A DNA stretch of 64,000 nt. Origin: an uncultured Opitutia bacterium (GTDB lineage Bacteria > Verrucomicrobiota > Verrucomicrobiia > Opitutales > Opitutaceae). A program made the translations under genes and the position numbers. Where the stretch lies: contig CAIQQB010000018.1 of the NCBI GenBank assembly GCA_903873805.1, positions 1-64,000 on the forward strand, given 5' to 3'. Below, in pieces: positions 53,113 through 60,579 of this stretch; position 1 is the stretch's first letter, and each line of letters begins with the position of its first letter. The notes beneath the pieces are model-generated. The model did no database searches, had not been told where the DNA came from, and saw only the letters and a list, made by a program, of their open reading frames with translations.

Positions 53113-53880
53113 ATGAGCGGCCCCCCGCGCTATAATGTCCTCGGTGTCGGCGTCTCGGCCCTGTCGCTGGCGGAGGCTGCGGCTGCCGTGGTGACGGCCG
53201 CCCGCACCCGGCGGCGCGGTTACGTCTGCCTTTGCGATGTCAACAGCGTCTCCTGTGCCCGGCGCGATGAGCGCCACCGGAGCATCCTCAACCAATCCCT
53301 GCTCACGACCCCCGACGGCATGCCGCTGGTCTGGCTGGGGCGCCGCGCCGGCCAACGGGGCATCACCCGCGTCTACGGCCCCGACCTGCTGGAGGCGGTG
53401 TGCGCCGCGACGGCCGGGACGGAGCTCACGCATTTCTTCTACGGGGCCGGTCCGGGCACGGCGGAGCTGCTCGCGACGCGGCTGGCCCGGCGTTTTCAGG
53501 GCCTGCGCGTCGCCGGCACCCACACGCCGCCGCAGGGCGAGCTTCCCGCCGCCGAGGCGGCGGCGCTGACGGCCCGCGTAGGCGAGTTGCGGCCGGATTT
53601 TTTCTGGGTCGGACTGAGCACACCCAGGCAGGAGGCGTTCATGGCGGAACAGGTCGCCCGTCTGGACGCGGGTGTGATGCTCGGAGTCGGTGCGGCCTTT
53701 GACCTGCTCTCGGGCCGGGTGCGGCAGGCCCCGCGCTGGGTGCAGCGCAGCGGGGGCGAGTGGCTCTGGCGGCTGGCGATGGAGCCGCGTCGCCTGGCTC
53801 CGCGTTACTTCAAGAACAACCCGCTGTTCGTGCTGCGGGTCCTCGCCCAAGTTGGCGGATTGAAAAAATATCCGCTCTGA
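53113..53880 (+). CDS. WecG/TagA/CpsF-family glycosyltransferase
   Basis: 255 residues, GT26 fold. NVLGVGVSALSLAEAAAAVV at the N terminus, the conserved TPDGMPLVWLGRRAG (DGxP motif near residue 70), FFYGAGPGTAELLATRLA, FFWVGLSTPRQEAFMAEQ and GVGAAFDLLSGRVRQAPRW. The family transfers N-acetylmannosaminuronic acid or a related sugar to a lipid-linked precursor in envelope or exopolysaccharide synthesis. ATG 53113 gives the standard start; divergent from the lipoprotein gene. Likely connected with the glycosyltransferases and exosortase at 60-64 kb. Confidence 0.92.
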   Translation: MSGPPRYNVLGVGVSALSLAEAAAAVVTAARTRRRGYVCLCDVNSVSCARRDERHRSILNQSLLTTPDGMPLVWLGRRAGQRGITRVYGPDLLEAVCAATAGTELTHFFYGAGPGTAELLATRLARRFQGLRVAGTHTPPQGELPAAEAAALTARVGELRPDFFWVGLSTPRQEAFMAEQVARLDAGVMLGVGAAFDLLSGRVRQAPRWVQRSGGEWLWRLAMEPRRLAPRYFKNNPLFVLRVLAQVGGLKKYPL

Positions 53881-54023
53881 GTCCGGCCGCTCCGGTCTGC
53901 CTACCTCCCACCCCGGACCGATTTCACCCCGGGTCGACCACTAACATGTCAACTAATCGTTGCCGTGTTCGCGGGAAGCGCGAAAACCAAACCGTGGGCC
54001 GGGCAGACCGGTCCAGGGGCTTG

Positions 54024-54689
54024 TCAGAACAGTTCGCCCTGATTGAGAGCCGCGCGTTTGGCGGGGTCGAGGGTGCTTTGGGTGAGCAGCCAGCCGAGTG
54101 ACCGGGCCGCCACTTCCGGTTCCGCCGCCAGGCGCGCCAACAGCAGTGCGCCGGCCAGGGCGTCGAAAAGAGCGGCGTGATAGTGCCGCCGGTCCGGCGG
54201 GCAGTGTCGGGCGGCCGAAGCCTCGAGCGAAGTCTGCAGGCCGAAGGCCGCGACAAGATCCTCCAGCTTGGCGGAAGGCAGCCCGGCATACAGCTGCGGA
54301 TACAGCCGGCCGGTGTCGATCCAAGGCCCCCAGTCCGCCATGCGCCCTCCCGGCCGGGCGAAATCGGGCGACTCCCGCGGGTAGGGCCAGACCGACTTGA
54401 GCAGGGCGTTTTCCACGCCCGCAAAGTGCGCCGCCAGCGGGCCGGTTTCGCGCAGGCCGGCGAAAAACTGCCAGTCATCGGCCAGCGGTGCGCAACCCGC
54501 CAGCGCGTCCACCCCCAGCCCGTGCACCGCCACATCCTCGGGCCGCACCGGGCCCGTCGCGCGGCACGGACGCGTCCGCGCCGCCAGGATGTCGCCCCCT
54601 CGGAGCGTGACCACCCCATATTCGAGGATTCCGGAGGCCTGACTGCCCTCAAAATCCAGATAATAGATGGGCTGGTCGATCCACGGCAT
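54024..54689 (-). CDS. DEDDh-type 3'-5' exonuclease-like protein
   Basis: 221 residues. Exonuclease motif I YLDFEGSQASGILEYGVVTL holds the first Asp and Glu; motif II appears as AAHFAGVENALLK, with Glu where an Asp is usual (HNxxFD); motif III is YHAALFDALAGALLL, giving the His and Asp. This fits DnaQ-like proofreading/RNase T-type exonucleases, with a question over activity because of the motif II change. Convergent with the WecG-like gene and divergent from hisN; no operon partner. Confidence 0.8.
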   Translation of the reverse strand: MPWIDQPIYYLDFEGSQASGILEYGVVTLRGGDILAARTRPCRATGPVRPEDVAVHGLGVDALAGCAPLADDWQFFAGLRETGPLAAHFAGVENALLKSVWPYPRESPDFARPGGRMADWGPWIDTGRLYPQLYAGLPSAKLEDLVAAFGLQTSLEASAARHCPPDRRHYHAALFDALAGALLLARLAAEPEVAARSLGWLLTQSTLDPAKRAALNQGELF

Positions 54690-54781
54690 CCGGCATACGA
54701 AACATACCGGACCGGCGAAATCGAGAACCAGTTCGGCGAAATTTGCGTGTATTCGGCCCCGTTCCCGGTTTCACTGACCGG

Positions 54782-55558
54782 GTGGATCTGACGCCCTACC
54801 ACCCGTTCATCCGTGAACTCGCTGAACAAAGCGGCGACTTCATTCGGCCCTTTTTCGGCCGGCCGGGGCTGGCGGTCGAGACCAAGGCCGACGCGTCGCC
54901 CGTCACCGCGGCCGACCGCGGTGCCGAGGAACTGCTGCGGGACTTGATCACGAGGAAGTTCCCCGCCCATGGCGTGATCGGCGAGGAGATGGGCAACGTG
55001 CGGACCGACGCCGAGTTCGTCTGGGTATTGGACCCCATCGACGGCACCAAGGCGTTTGTGACCGCCTGCCCGCTCTTCGGCACCCTCATCGCCCTGCTCC
55101 ACCGGGGCGAACCGGTCCTCGGCGCCATCCACCTGCCGGTGCTCGGCCAGCTGATGATCGGCGACGGCACCACCACGACGCTGAACGGGCGGGTGATGCG
55201 CGTGCGGGCGTGCGACCGCCTGGCGGAGGCCACGCTGCTGACCAGCGACCCGCTCAACCCCGCCAAATATCAGGACGGCGCGGCCTTCGAGGCGGTGGCC
55301 CGGCGCGCCCGGCTGGTGCGCACATGGGGGGACTGCTACGGCTATCTGCTGCTCGCCGGCGGCTGGGCGGACATCATGTGCGATCCCGTCATGAACCCCT
55401 GGGACATCGCCGCGCTGGTGCCGGTCGTGCGCGGTGCGGGCGGTGTCATCACCGACTGGCAGGGACGCGACCCGATGCGCGGCACCTCCATCGTCGCCTC
55501 CGGACCGGCGCTCCACGGTCCCGTGGTGGCGGCGCTGAATCCCGGAACCGGAGGGTGA
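54782..55558 (+). CDS. hisN: inositol-monophosphatase-family histidinol-phosphatase
   Basis: About 258 residues from GTG 54782; TTG 54743 is an alternative. IMPase metal-site motifs are intact: VIGEEMG, WVLDPIDGTKAFVTACPLFG and the late CDPVMNPWDIAALVPVVRGA. The segment TWGDCYGYLLLAGGWADIMC matches HisN-type histidinol-phosphatases better than general inositol phosphatases. It would dephosphorylate histidinol phosphate in histidine synthesis; no other his genes are nearby. A decayed copy of its 3' end lies at 56361-56474 after a tandem duplication. Confidence 0.85.
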   Translation: MDLTPYHPFIRELAEQSGDFIRPFFGRPGLAVETKADASPVTAADRGAEELLRDLITRKFPAHGVIGEEMGNVRTDAEFVWVLDPIDGTKAFVTACPLFGTLIALLHRGEPVLGAIHLPVLGQLMIGDGTTTTLNGRVMRVRACDRLAEATLLTSDPLNPAKYQDGAAFEAVARRARLVRTWGDCYGYLLLAGGWADIMCDPVMNPWDIAALVPVVRGAGGVITDWQGRDPMRGTSIVASGPALHGPVVAALNPGTGG

Positions 55559-55597
55559 CCTCCCGGCCCCCGAATTCCAACCAGGCCCGGATTCAAA

Positions 55598-56296
55598 ATG
55601 AGAGTTTCGCTCCTATGGCTTTACCTGCTTCTGACCGCGGGAGCCGTCGCCGGTGAACTGCACCAGTGGACCAACAAGGATGGTCGCACGGTCCAGGCCG
55701 AGTTTGTCGAACTTAGCGCAACGGACGTGACCATCCGGCGCGAGGACGGGCAAACCTTCAAGGTCCCGAAGGACTCGCTCTCGGACGAAGATCTGGCCTA
55801 CGCGGCCAAGGCCGACGCCAACCGACCCATCAGTGTGAAGCTGGAGGTGAGCCGCGCCATGTTCAGTTCCAACTCGACCCATACCGTCAGTGAAATCACC
55901 ACCACTGAAAACTGGGGCTATAACATCACTGTCAGCAACACCGGCTCCGTCCCCGGCCAGAACCTCCGCGTCGAATATCTTCTCTTCCTGCGCCACAGTC
56001 CGGGACCCGGGAAAAGCATCTCCCTGCAGCCGCTGGTCCGCCAAGCCGGCTCCGAGCCGATTTCCAAGCTGGAGCGCCTGGGCAAGTTCAGCTTTCGCAG
56101 CGCCACCGTCGCCCTGATCTCGCTCAAGCTCCAGAACGGCTATTACTGGTCCAGCACCGGGGACAGCGCCACCTCCAGCGATGAACTCGAGGGCATCTGG
56201 GTGCGCGTTTACCAAAATGACCGCGTCATCGGCGAGTACACCTCGGCCGACAGTTTTCTCAAGGAAGGCTGGGACAAACCGGCGGCGGCCGAATAA
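55598..56296 (+). CDS. SHD1-domain exported protein, copy 1
   Basis: 232 residues; signal peptide LLWLYLLLTAGAVA. Residues 22-68 form an SHD1-like module (HQWTNKDGRTVQAEFVELSA, REDGQTFKVPKDSLSDEDLA), common in Planctomycetes and Verrucomicrobia. The rest is a beta-rich domain (GYNITVSNTGSVPGQNLRVE) ending EGIWVRVYQNDRVIGEYTSA. Starts 40 bp after hisN. It is the first of two tandem paralogues; the second is at 56553. Function unknown, probably envelope-associated. Confidence 0.82.
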   Translation: MRVSLLWLYLLLTAGAVAGELHQWTNKDGRTVQAEFVELSATDVTIRREDGQTFKVPKDSLSDEDLAYAAKADANRPISVKLEVSRAMFSSNSTHTVSEITTTENWGYNITVSNTGSVPGQNLRVEYLLFLRHSPGPGKSISLQPLVRQAGSEPISKLERLGKFSFRSATVALISLKLQNGYYWSSTGDSATSSDELEGIWVRVYQNDRVIGEYTSADSFLKEGWDKPAAAE

Positions 56297-56360
56297 TCGC
56301 GCGGGACGCTCCGGCCGGCGGCAATTTTGGACCAGCGCCTCCCAAGTATATGATGATGGA

Positions 56361-56474
56361 GGTAGCGCGAGGCGACATCACCGACCGGCAGGGAAGAGAC
56401 TCGAGGCACGCCACCTCGTTCGTCGCCGCCTGTCCCGCGCACACGGACTGGTATTTGCGGCGTTAAACCCCTGA
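56361..56474 (+). pseudogene. decayed copy of the hisN 3' end
   Basis: Reads GDITDRQGRDSRHATSFVAA, then after a frameshift HGLVFAALNP and a stop, against GVITDWQGRDPMRGTSIVAS and HGPVVAALNP at the end of hisN. A 54-bp stretch aligns without gaps to hisN 3' DNA. It lies directly before the second SHD1 gene, as hisN lies before the first, so one duplication event copied hisN-end plus SHD1 gene. Confidence 0.8.
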
Positions 56475-56552
56475 TACCCGGCCTCCCACAGGGATTTCAC
56501 CGACCCCGAAAAACGCCTTGTTTTCTCTCGGATCGTCCTCATAGCGTTCAGC

Positions 56553-57317
56553 ATGAGATCCATCCGACTCCCCCTGATCTGGCTGCTGATCGTGCTTCCG
56601 CTGGCCAGAGCCGACCTGCCGCATACCTGGACCGATACCACCGGACGCACCCTCAACGGAGAATTCGTCGAAGCCAACGGCCAGGAGGTCACCGTTCGGT
56701 TGGAAAACGGCCAGACGGTAAAAATTCCCCGCGCCATGCTCTCCGCCGCTGACCTCGACTTCGCCGACAAAGCCCAGGCCAACCGGCCGATCAAAGTCAC
56801 GATCGAGGCGAGCCGCGCCGTTTTCAGCACGAAGACCAGCAAAGACACACAAATCAAAACTGTGAGCGATCAGACCGGTTACAATGTCACCATCTCGAGT
56901 CAGAGCTTGATTCCGGGCCAGAATCTCCGGGTTGAATACCGGATATTCTACCGTAAGGCCGTACAGGGTCAGTCCATCACCTCCCAGCCCCAGGTGCATG
57001 TGGCGGGCTCCGAGTCGATCGACAAGCTCGAGCCTCAGGGGAAAAAAAGCTTCCGCACGACCGCCGTCGCTCTCAGCAAACAGACGCCCATGACGGTCAC
57101 CTCAGGATCCACCACGACCATCTATACGTGGCACAACGGCAGTCAGGAAACGGTGGCGGACCAAATTGATGGCATCTGGGTGCGGGTGATCCAGAACGAA
57201 AAAATCATCAGCGAATATACCTCTTCGGACTCACTGAGCAAAGCCGGCTGGCCGGACGCCGGAAGCTCCGCGGTCAAGAAGAAGACTCCGGCCCAACCCG
57301 CTGCGGCGGAGAATTGA
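56553..57317 (+). CDS. SHD1-domain exported protein, copy 2
   Basis: 254 residues; signal peptide LPLIWLLIVLPLARA. Same layout as copy 1: SHD1-like HTWTDTTGRTLNGEFVEANG, LENGQTVKIPRAMLSAADLD; then QANRPIKVTIEASRAVFSTK, GYNVTISSQSLIPGQNLRVE and DGIWVRVIQNEKIISEYTSS. It differs from copy 1 in a longer C terminus (KKKTPAQPAAAEN) and a serine/threonine-rich insert (MTVTSGSTTTIYTWHNGSQE). The pair has clearly diverged, yet both frames are intact, implying that both are kept for a purpose. Confidence 0.82.
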   Translation: MRSIRLPLIWLLIVLPLARADLPHTWTDTTGRTLNGEFVEANGQEVTVRLENGQTVKIPRAMLSAADLDFADKAQANRPIKVTIEASRAVFSTKTSKDTQIKTVSDQTGYNVTISSQSLIPGQNLRVEYRIFYRKAVQGQSITSQPQVHVAGSESIDKLEPQGKKSFRTTAVALSKQTPMTVTSGSTTTIYTWHNGSQETVADQIDGIWVRVIQNEKIISEYTSSDSLSKAGWPDAGSSAVKKKTPAQPAAAEN

Positions 57318-57425
57318 CCGGGGGCGGGCAGTCGGCACGGAAGCACGGACCTCCGTAAACCAACTTGCCCAGCATTCACCCCGCCGCGAGTCCGGCCGCG
57401 GATTCGGTTTCGCGCCGCCACGAGC

Positions 57426-58196
57426 TCAGTTCGTGGGTGCCGGCGCCGGAGTGGCGGCCTGTTTCTTGGCCGTCTGCTGCTGGGCGAAGTCCTGCGCCAT
57501 GGCCTGGATTTTCGGCATCGCCGCCATGATGCGGGGCATCATCAGCTCGGACATTTTCTGCTGCACCACGGGCTGCTTGTCCGCCGTGGCCTGTCCGGCC
57601 GCCGTGCTGTAGAAATCGGCCTGGGCCTGCAGTTCCTCCTTGGTGAAAACATCGCTGTAAATCTTGGCGACGTCCGCCTGCATCGAATCGGGCTGCATCT
57701 CGGCAAACATCACATCCACGATTTTGGCTTGAAAGGCCGCAATATCATCAGCCGACGCCCCCATGTCGCCCATCTGCGCGGTCATCTGTTTCATCATGGC
57801 GGGGATGCTCTTTTTCTGCTGCTCGAGGATCCGGCTCATCATCTGGCTGAAGTTCATCTTGCGCAACACGTCCTCGGCATCGGCGAGGGTCGCCTTCGTG
57901 TCGGACGTGGCGGCGATGACACTGGACGCCAGCTTGATCGCCTCCTCGCGCCCGCCCTTGGTGATCACCAGACTTTCATCCGCCTGCCGGTAGTCGGTGA
58001 CTTTCCAACCGTCAAAGGTCTCCCCAATGCCGACCCAAGCCGTGCCGCCCGCGGCCGAGGCCAGGGCGAAATGGCGATCGGTGCCCGCCATCAGCATGCC
58101 GCGTAATTCCGGGACGGAGCTGGTGACGGTGTCGGCCGCCAAGGCGAGCGACGCGGTGAAGGTGAACAGGGCCAGATAGGAACGGAGGGTGCGCAT
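57426..58196 (-). CDS. DUF2059-like exported protein
   Basis: 256 residues from ATG 58196; signal peptide RTLRSYLALFTFTASLALA. N-terminal third resembles a small beta domain (GTAWVGIGETFDGWKVTDYR). The C-terminal two-thirds is the helical DUF2059 pattern: AEDVLRKMNFSQMMSRILEQ, then VAKIYSDVFTKEELQAQADF and YSTAAGQATADKQPVVQQKM. DUF2059 has no known activity. A longer in-frame region upstream lacks features of a protein. Transcribed alone, convergent with the SHD1 pair. Confidence 0.8.
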   Translation of the reverse strand: MRTLRSYLALFTFTASLALAADTVTSSVPELRGMLMAGTDRHFALASAAGGTAWVGIGETFDGWKVTDYRQADESLVITKGGREEAIKLASSVIAATSDTKATLADAEDVLRKMNFSQMMSRILEQQKKSIPAMMKQMTAQMGDMGASADDIAAFQAKIVDVMFAEMQPDSMQADVAKIYSDVFTKEELQAQADFYSTAAGQATADKQPVVQQKMSELMMPRIMAAMPKIQAMAQDFAQQQTAKKQAATPAPAPTN

Positions 58197-58451
58197 GGTC
58201 GTGAGAGGTGGAGAAACGGGCTCGGGAACGAGGTGATTCAACAACCGATGGAGTGCAAACTCAAGCTTCAACCCGAAGGGGACGGAGCTGGCAAGAACCC
58301 GGATTGTTGTTCGTGACGGGATGAAGTTGGCGGTGGCAGGAGTCCACTCCCTGCTTCTTCGGAAAGCACCGGACAAGGTTACAGCCCGGAAGAACAATCG
58401 TGCGGTCCGCGGGTGCGTTTCTCGGAAAGCGGCGCCAGCCGCACCCGCCGC

Positions 58452-58814
58452 CTAGCGCTTCCGGCGCGCCGGCTGCCACTCGGCGGTGATGCGGGAGGTG
58501 AAGCCGCCGCGGGCCTTCCAATCGGCGACGACGGTGAGCGCGCGGGGCCGCAACGCGGTGCCGAGCTCGTCGCAGATCTGGTTGGTCACCGCCTCGAAGA
58601 ATGCGCCGGCGTTGCGGTAGGCGTGAAAGTACAGCTTGAGCGACTTCAGTTCAACGCACTGCTTGTCCGCCACATAGCGCACGGTGATGGTGGCGAAATC
58701 CGGATGACCCGTGAGCGGACACAGCGAGGTGAACTCGTGGTGCGTGTGCTCAATCAGATAGTCTCTCCCCGGGGCGGGATTGGGAAAAGTGGCGAGGATC
58801 TTCGGATCGGACAT
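58452..58814 (-). CDS. queF: NADPH-dependent preQ0 reductase
   Basis: 120 residues, the short (type I) QueF. It reduces preQ0 (7-cyano-7-deazaguanine) to preQ1 in queuosine synthesis. The nucleophilic cysteine is in FTSLCPLTGHPDFATI near residue 32, and the QueF signature CVELKSLKLYFHAYRN follows near residue 53. ATG 58814. No preQ1 riboswitch could be recognised upstream; the upstream DNA is instead a run of 8-bp GCTGAAAN repeats. Other queuosine genes are not in the window. Confidence 0.93.
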   Translation of the reverse strand: MSDPKILATFPNPAPGRDYLIEHTHHEFTSLCPLTGHPDFATITVRYVADKQCVELKSLKLYFHAYRNAGAFFEAVTNQICDELGTALRPRALTVVADWKARGGFTSRITAEWQPARRKR

Positions 58815-58825
58815 GCGGGAAGAAA

Positions 58826-58859
58826 AGCTGAAAAGCTGAAACGCTGAAAGGCTGAAATG
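58826..58859. repeat. GCTGAAA tandem repeat
   Basis: Four 8-bp units GCTGAAAA, GCTGAAAC, GCTGAAAG, GCTGAAAT just upstream of queF. Confidence 0.75.
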
Positions 58860-58862
58860 TAT

Positions 58863-58940
58863 GATTGGTTATCGCCTATCGCTCATCGGGCCATTTCGGC
58901 AATTTCCAAATAAGCGATAACCAACAACCAATAAGCAATC
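58863..58940. repeat. inverted ATTGGTTATCG repeat between rny and queF
   Basis: Left arm ATTGGTTATCGCCTATCGCT ... ATTTCGG; right arm AATTTCCAAATAAGCGATAA followed by CCAACAACCAATAAGC. The arms are partly complementary, and the sequence is related to the element at 14129-14340. Confidence 0.8.
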
Positions 58941-58948
58941 CCCCGCCG

Positions 58949-60529
58949 TTACGTCGCCGTTTCCGTAAACCTATTTTCGCGGATGACGGTGATTTTGATC
59001 GAGCTCGGGTACTGGAGCTCCCCCTCGATCCGCTGGCGCAGCACCTTGGCGAGCTCGCGCGCCTGTTCGTCGGTCACGCTCTGCGGATTGACCACCACGC
59101 GGACCTCGCGGCCGGCCTGGATGGCATAGGCCTGCTGCACGCCTGGCAGCGCCAGGGCGAGCTTCTCCAGCCGGTCCAGGCGCTGGATGTAGCTCGCCAT
59201 CGCCTCGGCGCGGGCCCCCGGGCGGACGGCGGAAACCGTGTCGGCGAGGATCACCAGCCCGGCGTAGACGGTCTCGGGTTTGACCTCCTCATGATGGGCG
59301 GCGATGGCGTTGACGACGATCGGGGTTTCGCCGTGCCGCCGGACGAAATCGGCCCCGATGGTGGCGTGGCTGCCCTCGTAGTCGCCCTCGATGGCCTTGC
59401 CGAGGTCGTGCAGCAGACCGGCGCGTTTGGCCACGTTCGGGTCAAGGCCGGTCTCGCTGGCCAGCATGGAACACAGGAAGCCCACCTCGACGGAGTGGTC
59501 GAGGACGTTCTGGGTGTAGGAAAAACGGTACTTCAGCCGGCCGAGCCGCTTGATGATTTCCGGATGGAGGCCGTTGATGCCGAGCCGCTGCACGGCGTCC
59601 TCGCCGGCCTGCTGGGCGTGGAGATCGACCTCTTCGCCGGCCCGCTTCACAAACTCCTCGATTGTCGCCGGGTGGATGCGGCCGTCCTTGACCAGGGCGT
59701 CGAGGGCGATGCGCGCCACCTCGCGCCGGACCGGATCGAAGGACGAGATCAGCACGACCTGGGGCGACTCGTCGATGAGGAGTGTGACCCCGGTCGCGGC
59801 CTCGAAGGACTTGATGTTGCGCCCCTCGCGGCCGATGATGCGGCCTTTCATCTCCTCGCTGGGCAACGCCATGACGGTGGCGGTGACATCGTTGTTGGGC
59901 TTGCTGGCCAGCCGCTGCATCGCGGTGATCAGAATGCGCTTCGCCTCGTTGTGGAGATCCTGTTCGGACCGGTCGAGAATCTCGTGCCGCAGGGCCCGCA
60001 GTTCGTCCTGGCACTCCAGCTTGACCTCCTCGCGCAGGGTCCGGTGAATCTCCTCGGCGTCCATGTGCGCCACGCCCTCGAGGCGCTTGCGCAGCGACTT
60101 GGACAGGCCGCGGATGGCGTCGCGCGCCTGGCTGATGGCGGCGTTCTCCCGGGCCAGCCGTTCGCCCTTCTGCTCCAGCTGGTAGTCGAGCAGGGCCAGC
60201 GACTCCTCGTGGGAGCGGATTTCGCGGAGCTTGATCTCGCTCTCGATCTCACGGCGGTCAAATTCGCGGTTCGCCTCGGCGCGCCGGGCGGCGATCTCCT
60301 CTTCCGCCTTCTGCTTCGTGGACTGCGCCTCCACCGCCGCCTCCCGGCGCCCGACCTCCAGCAACTGCGCCGCTTGGCTCCGTGCCTGGCGCCGGAAGTG
60401 GCGCGTGGCCAGCCAGACCGCGAGGAAACCGAGACCCACGCCGGCCACCAGCGCCACCGCCAGCGACCAGGGCGCAAGATCCCCGGCGGCAAACAACCGG
60501 TACGGAGCAGTGACGTGGACAGGATTCAA
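58949..60529 (-). CDS. rny: ribonuclease Y
   Basis: About 526 residues. N-terminal membrane anchor (LAVALVAGVGLGFLAVWLAT), a long coiled coil (about 45-200, rich in E/R/K), KH domain GRIIGREGRNIKSFEAATGV, HD phosphohydrolase domain with HSVEVGFLCSML and AGLLHDLGKAIEGDYEGSHA, and the typical end QYPSSIKITVIRE. Membrane-bound endonuclease initiating mRNA decay. There is no ATG in frame before the anchor; the TTG at 60529 is the most reasonable start. The exosortase gene starts further upstream on the same strand and ends 50 bp before this start. Confidence 0.92.
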   Translation of the reverse strand: MNPVHVTAPYRLFAAGDLAPWSLAVALVAGVGLGFLAVWLATRHFRRQARSQAAQLLEVGRREAAVEAQSTKQKAEEEIAARRAEANREFDRREIESEIKLREIRSHEESLALLDYQLEQKGERLARENAAISQARDAIRGLSKSLRKRLEGVAHMDAEEIHRTLREEVKLECQDELRALRHEILDRSEQDLHNEAKRILITAMQRLASKPNNDVTATVMALPSEEMKGRIIGREGRNIKSFEAATGVTLLIDESPQVVLISSFDPVRREVARIALDALVKDGRIHPATIEEFVKRAGEEVDLHAQQAGEDAVQRLGINGLHPEIIKRLGRLKYRFSYTQNVLDHSVEVGFLCSMLASETGLDPNVAKRAGLLHDLGKAIEGDYEGSHATIGADFVRRHGETPIVVNAIAAHHEEVKPETVYAGLVILADTVSAVRPGARAEAMASYIQRLDRLEKLALALPGVQQAYAIQAGREVRVVVNPQSVTDEQARELAKVLRQRIEGELQYPSSIKITVIRENRFTETAT

Positions 60530-60579
60530 GGGCGGCCATCGTGAAAACCGTCGGAGAAAACTCAACCCTTGTTTGTTCG

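Noticed and set aside
58815-58948. preQ1 riboswitch upstream of queF
   Set aside because: The leader consists of GCTGAAA repeats and an inverted repeat; no aptamer-like pseudoknot pattern could be made out by eye.
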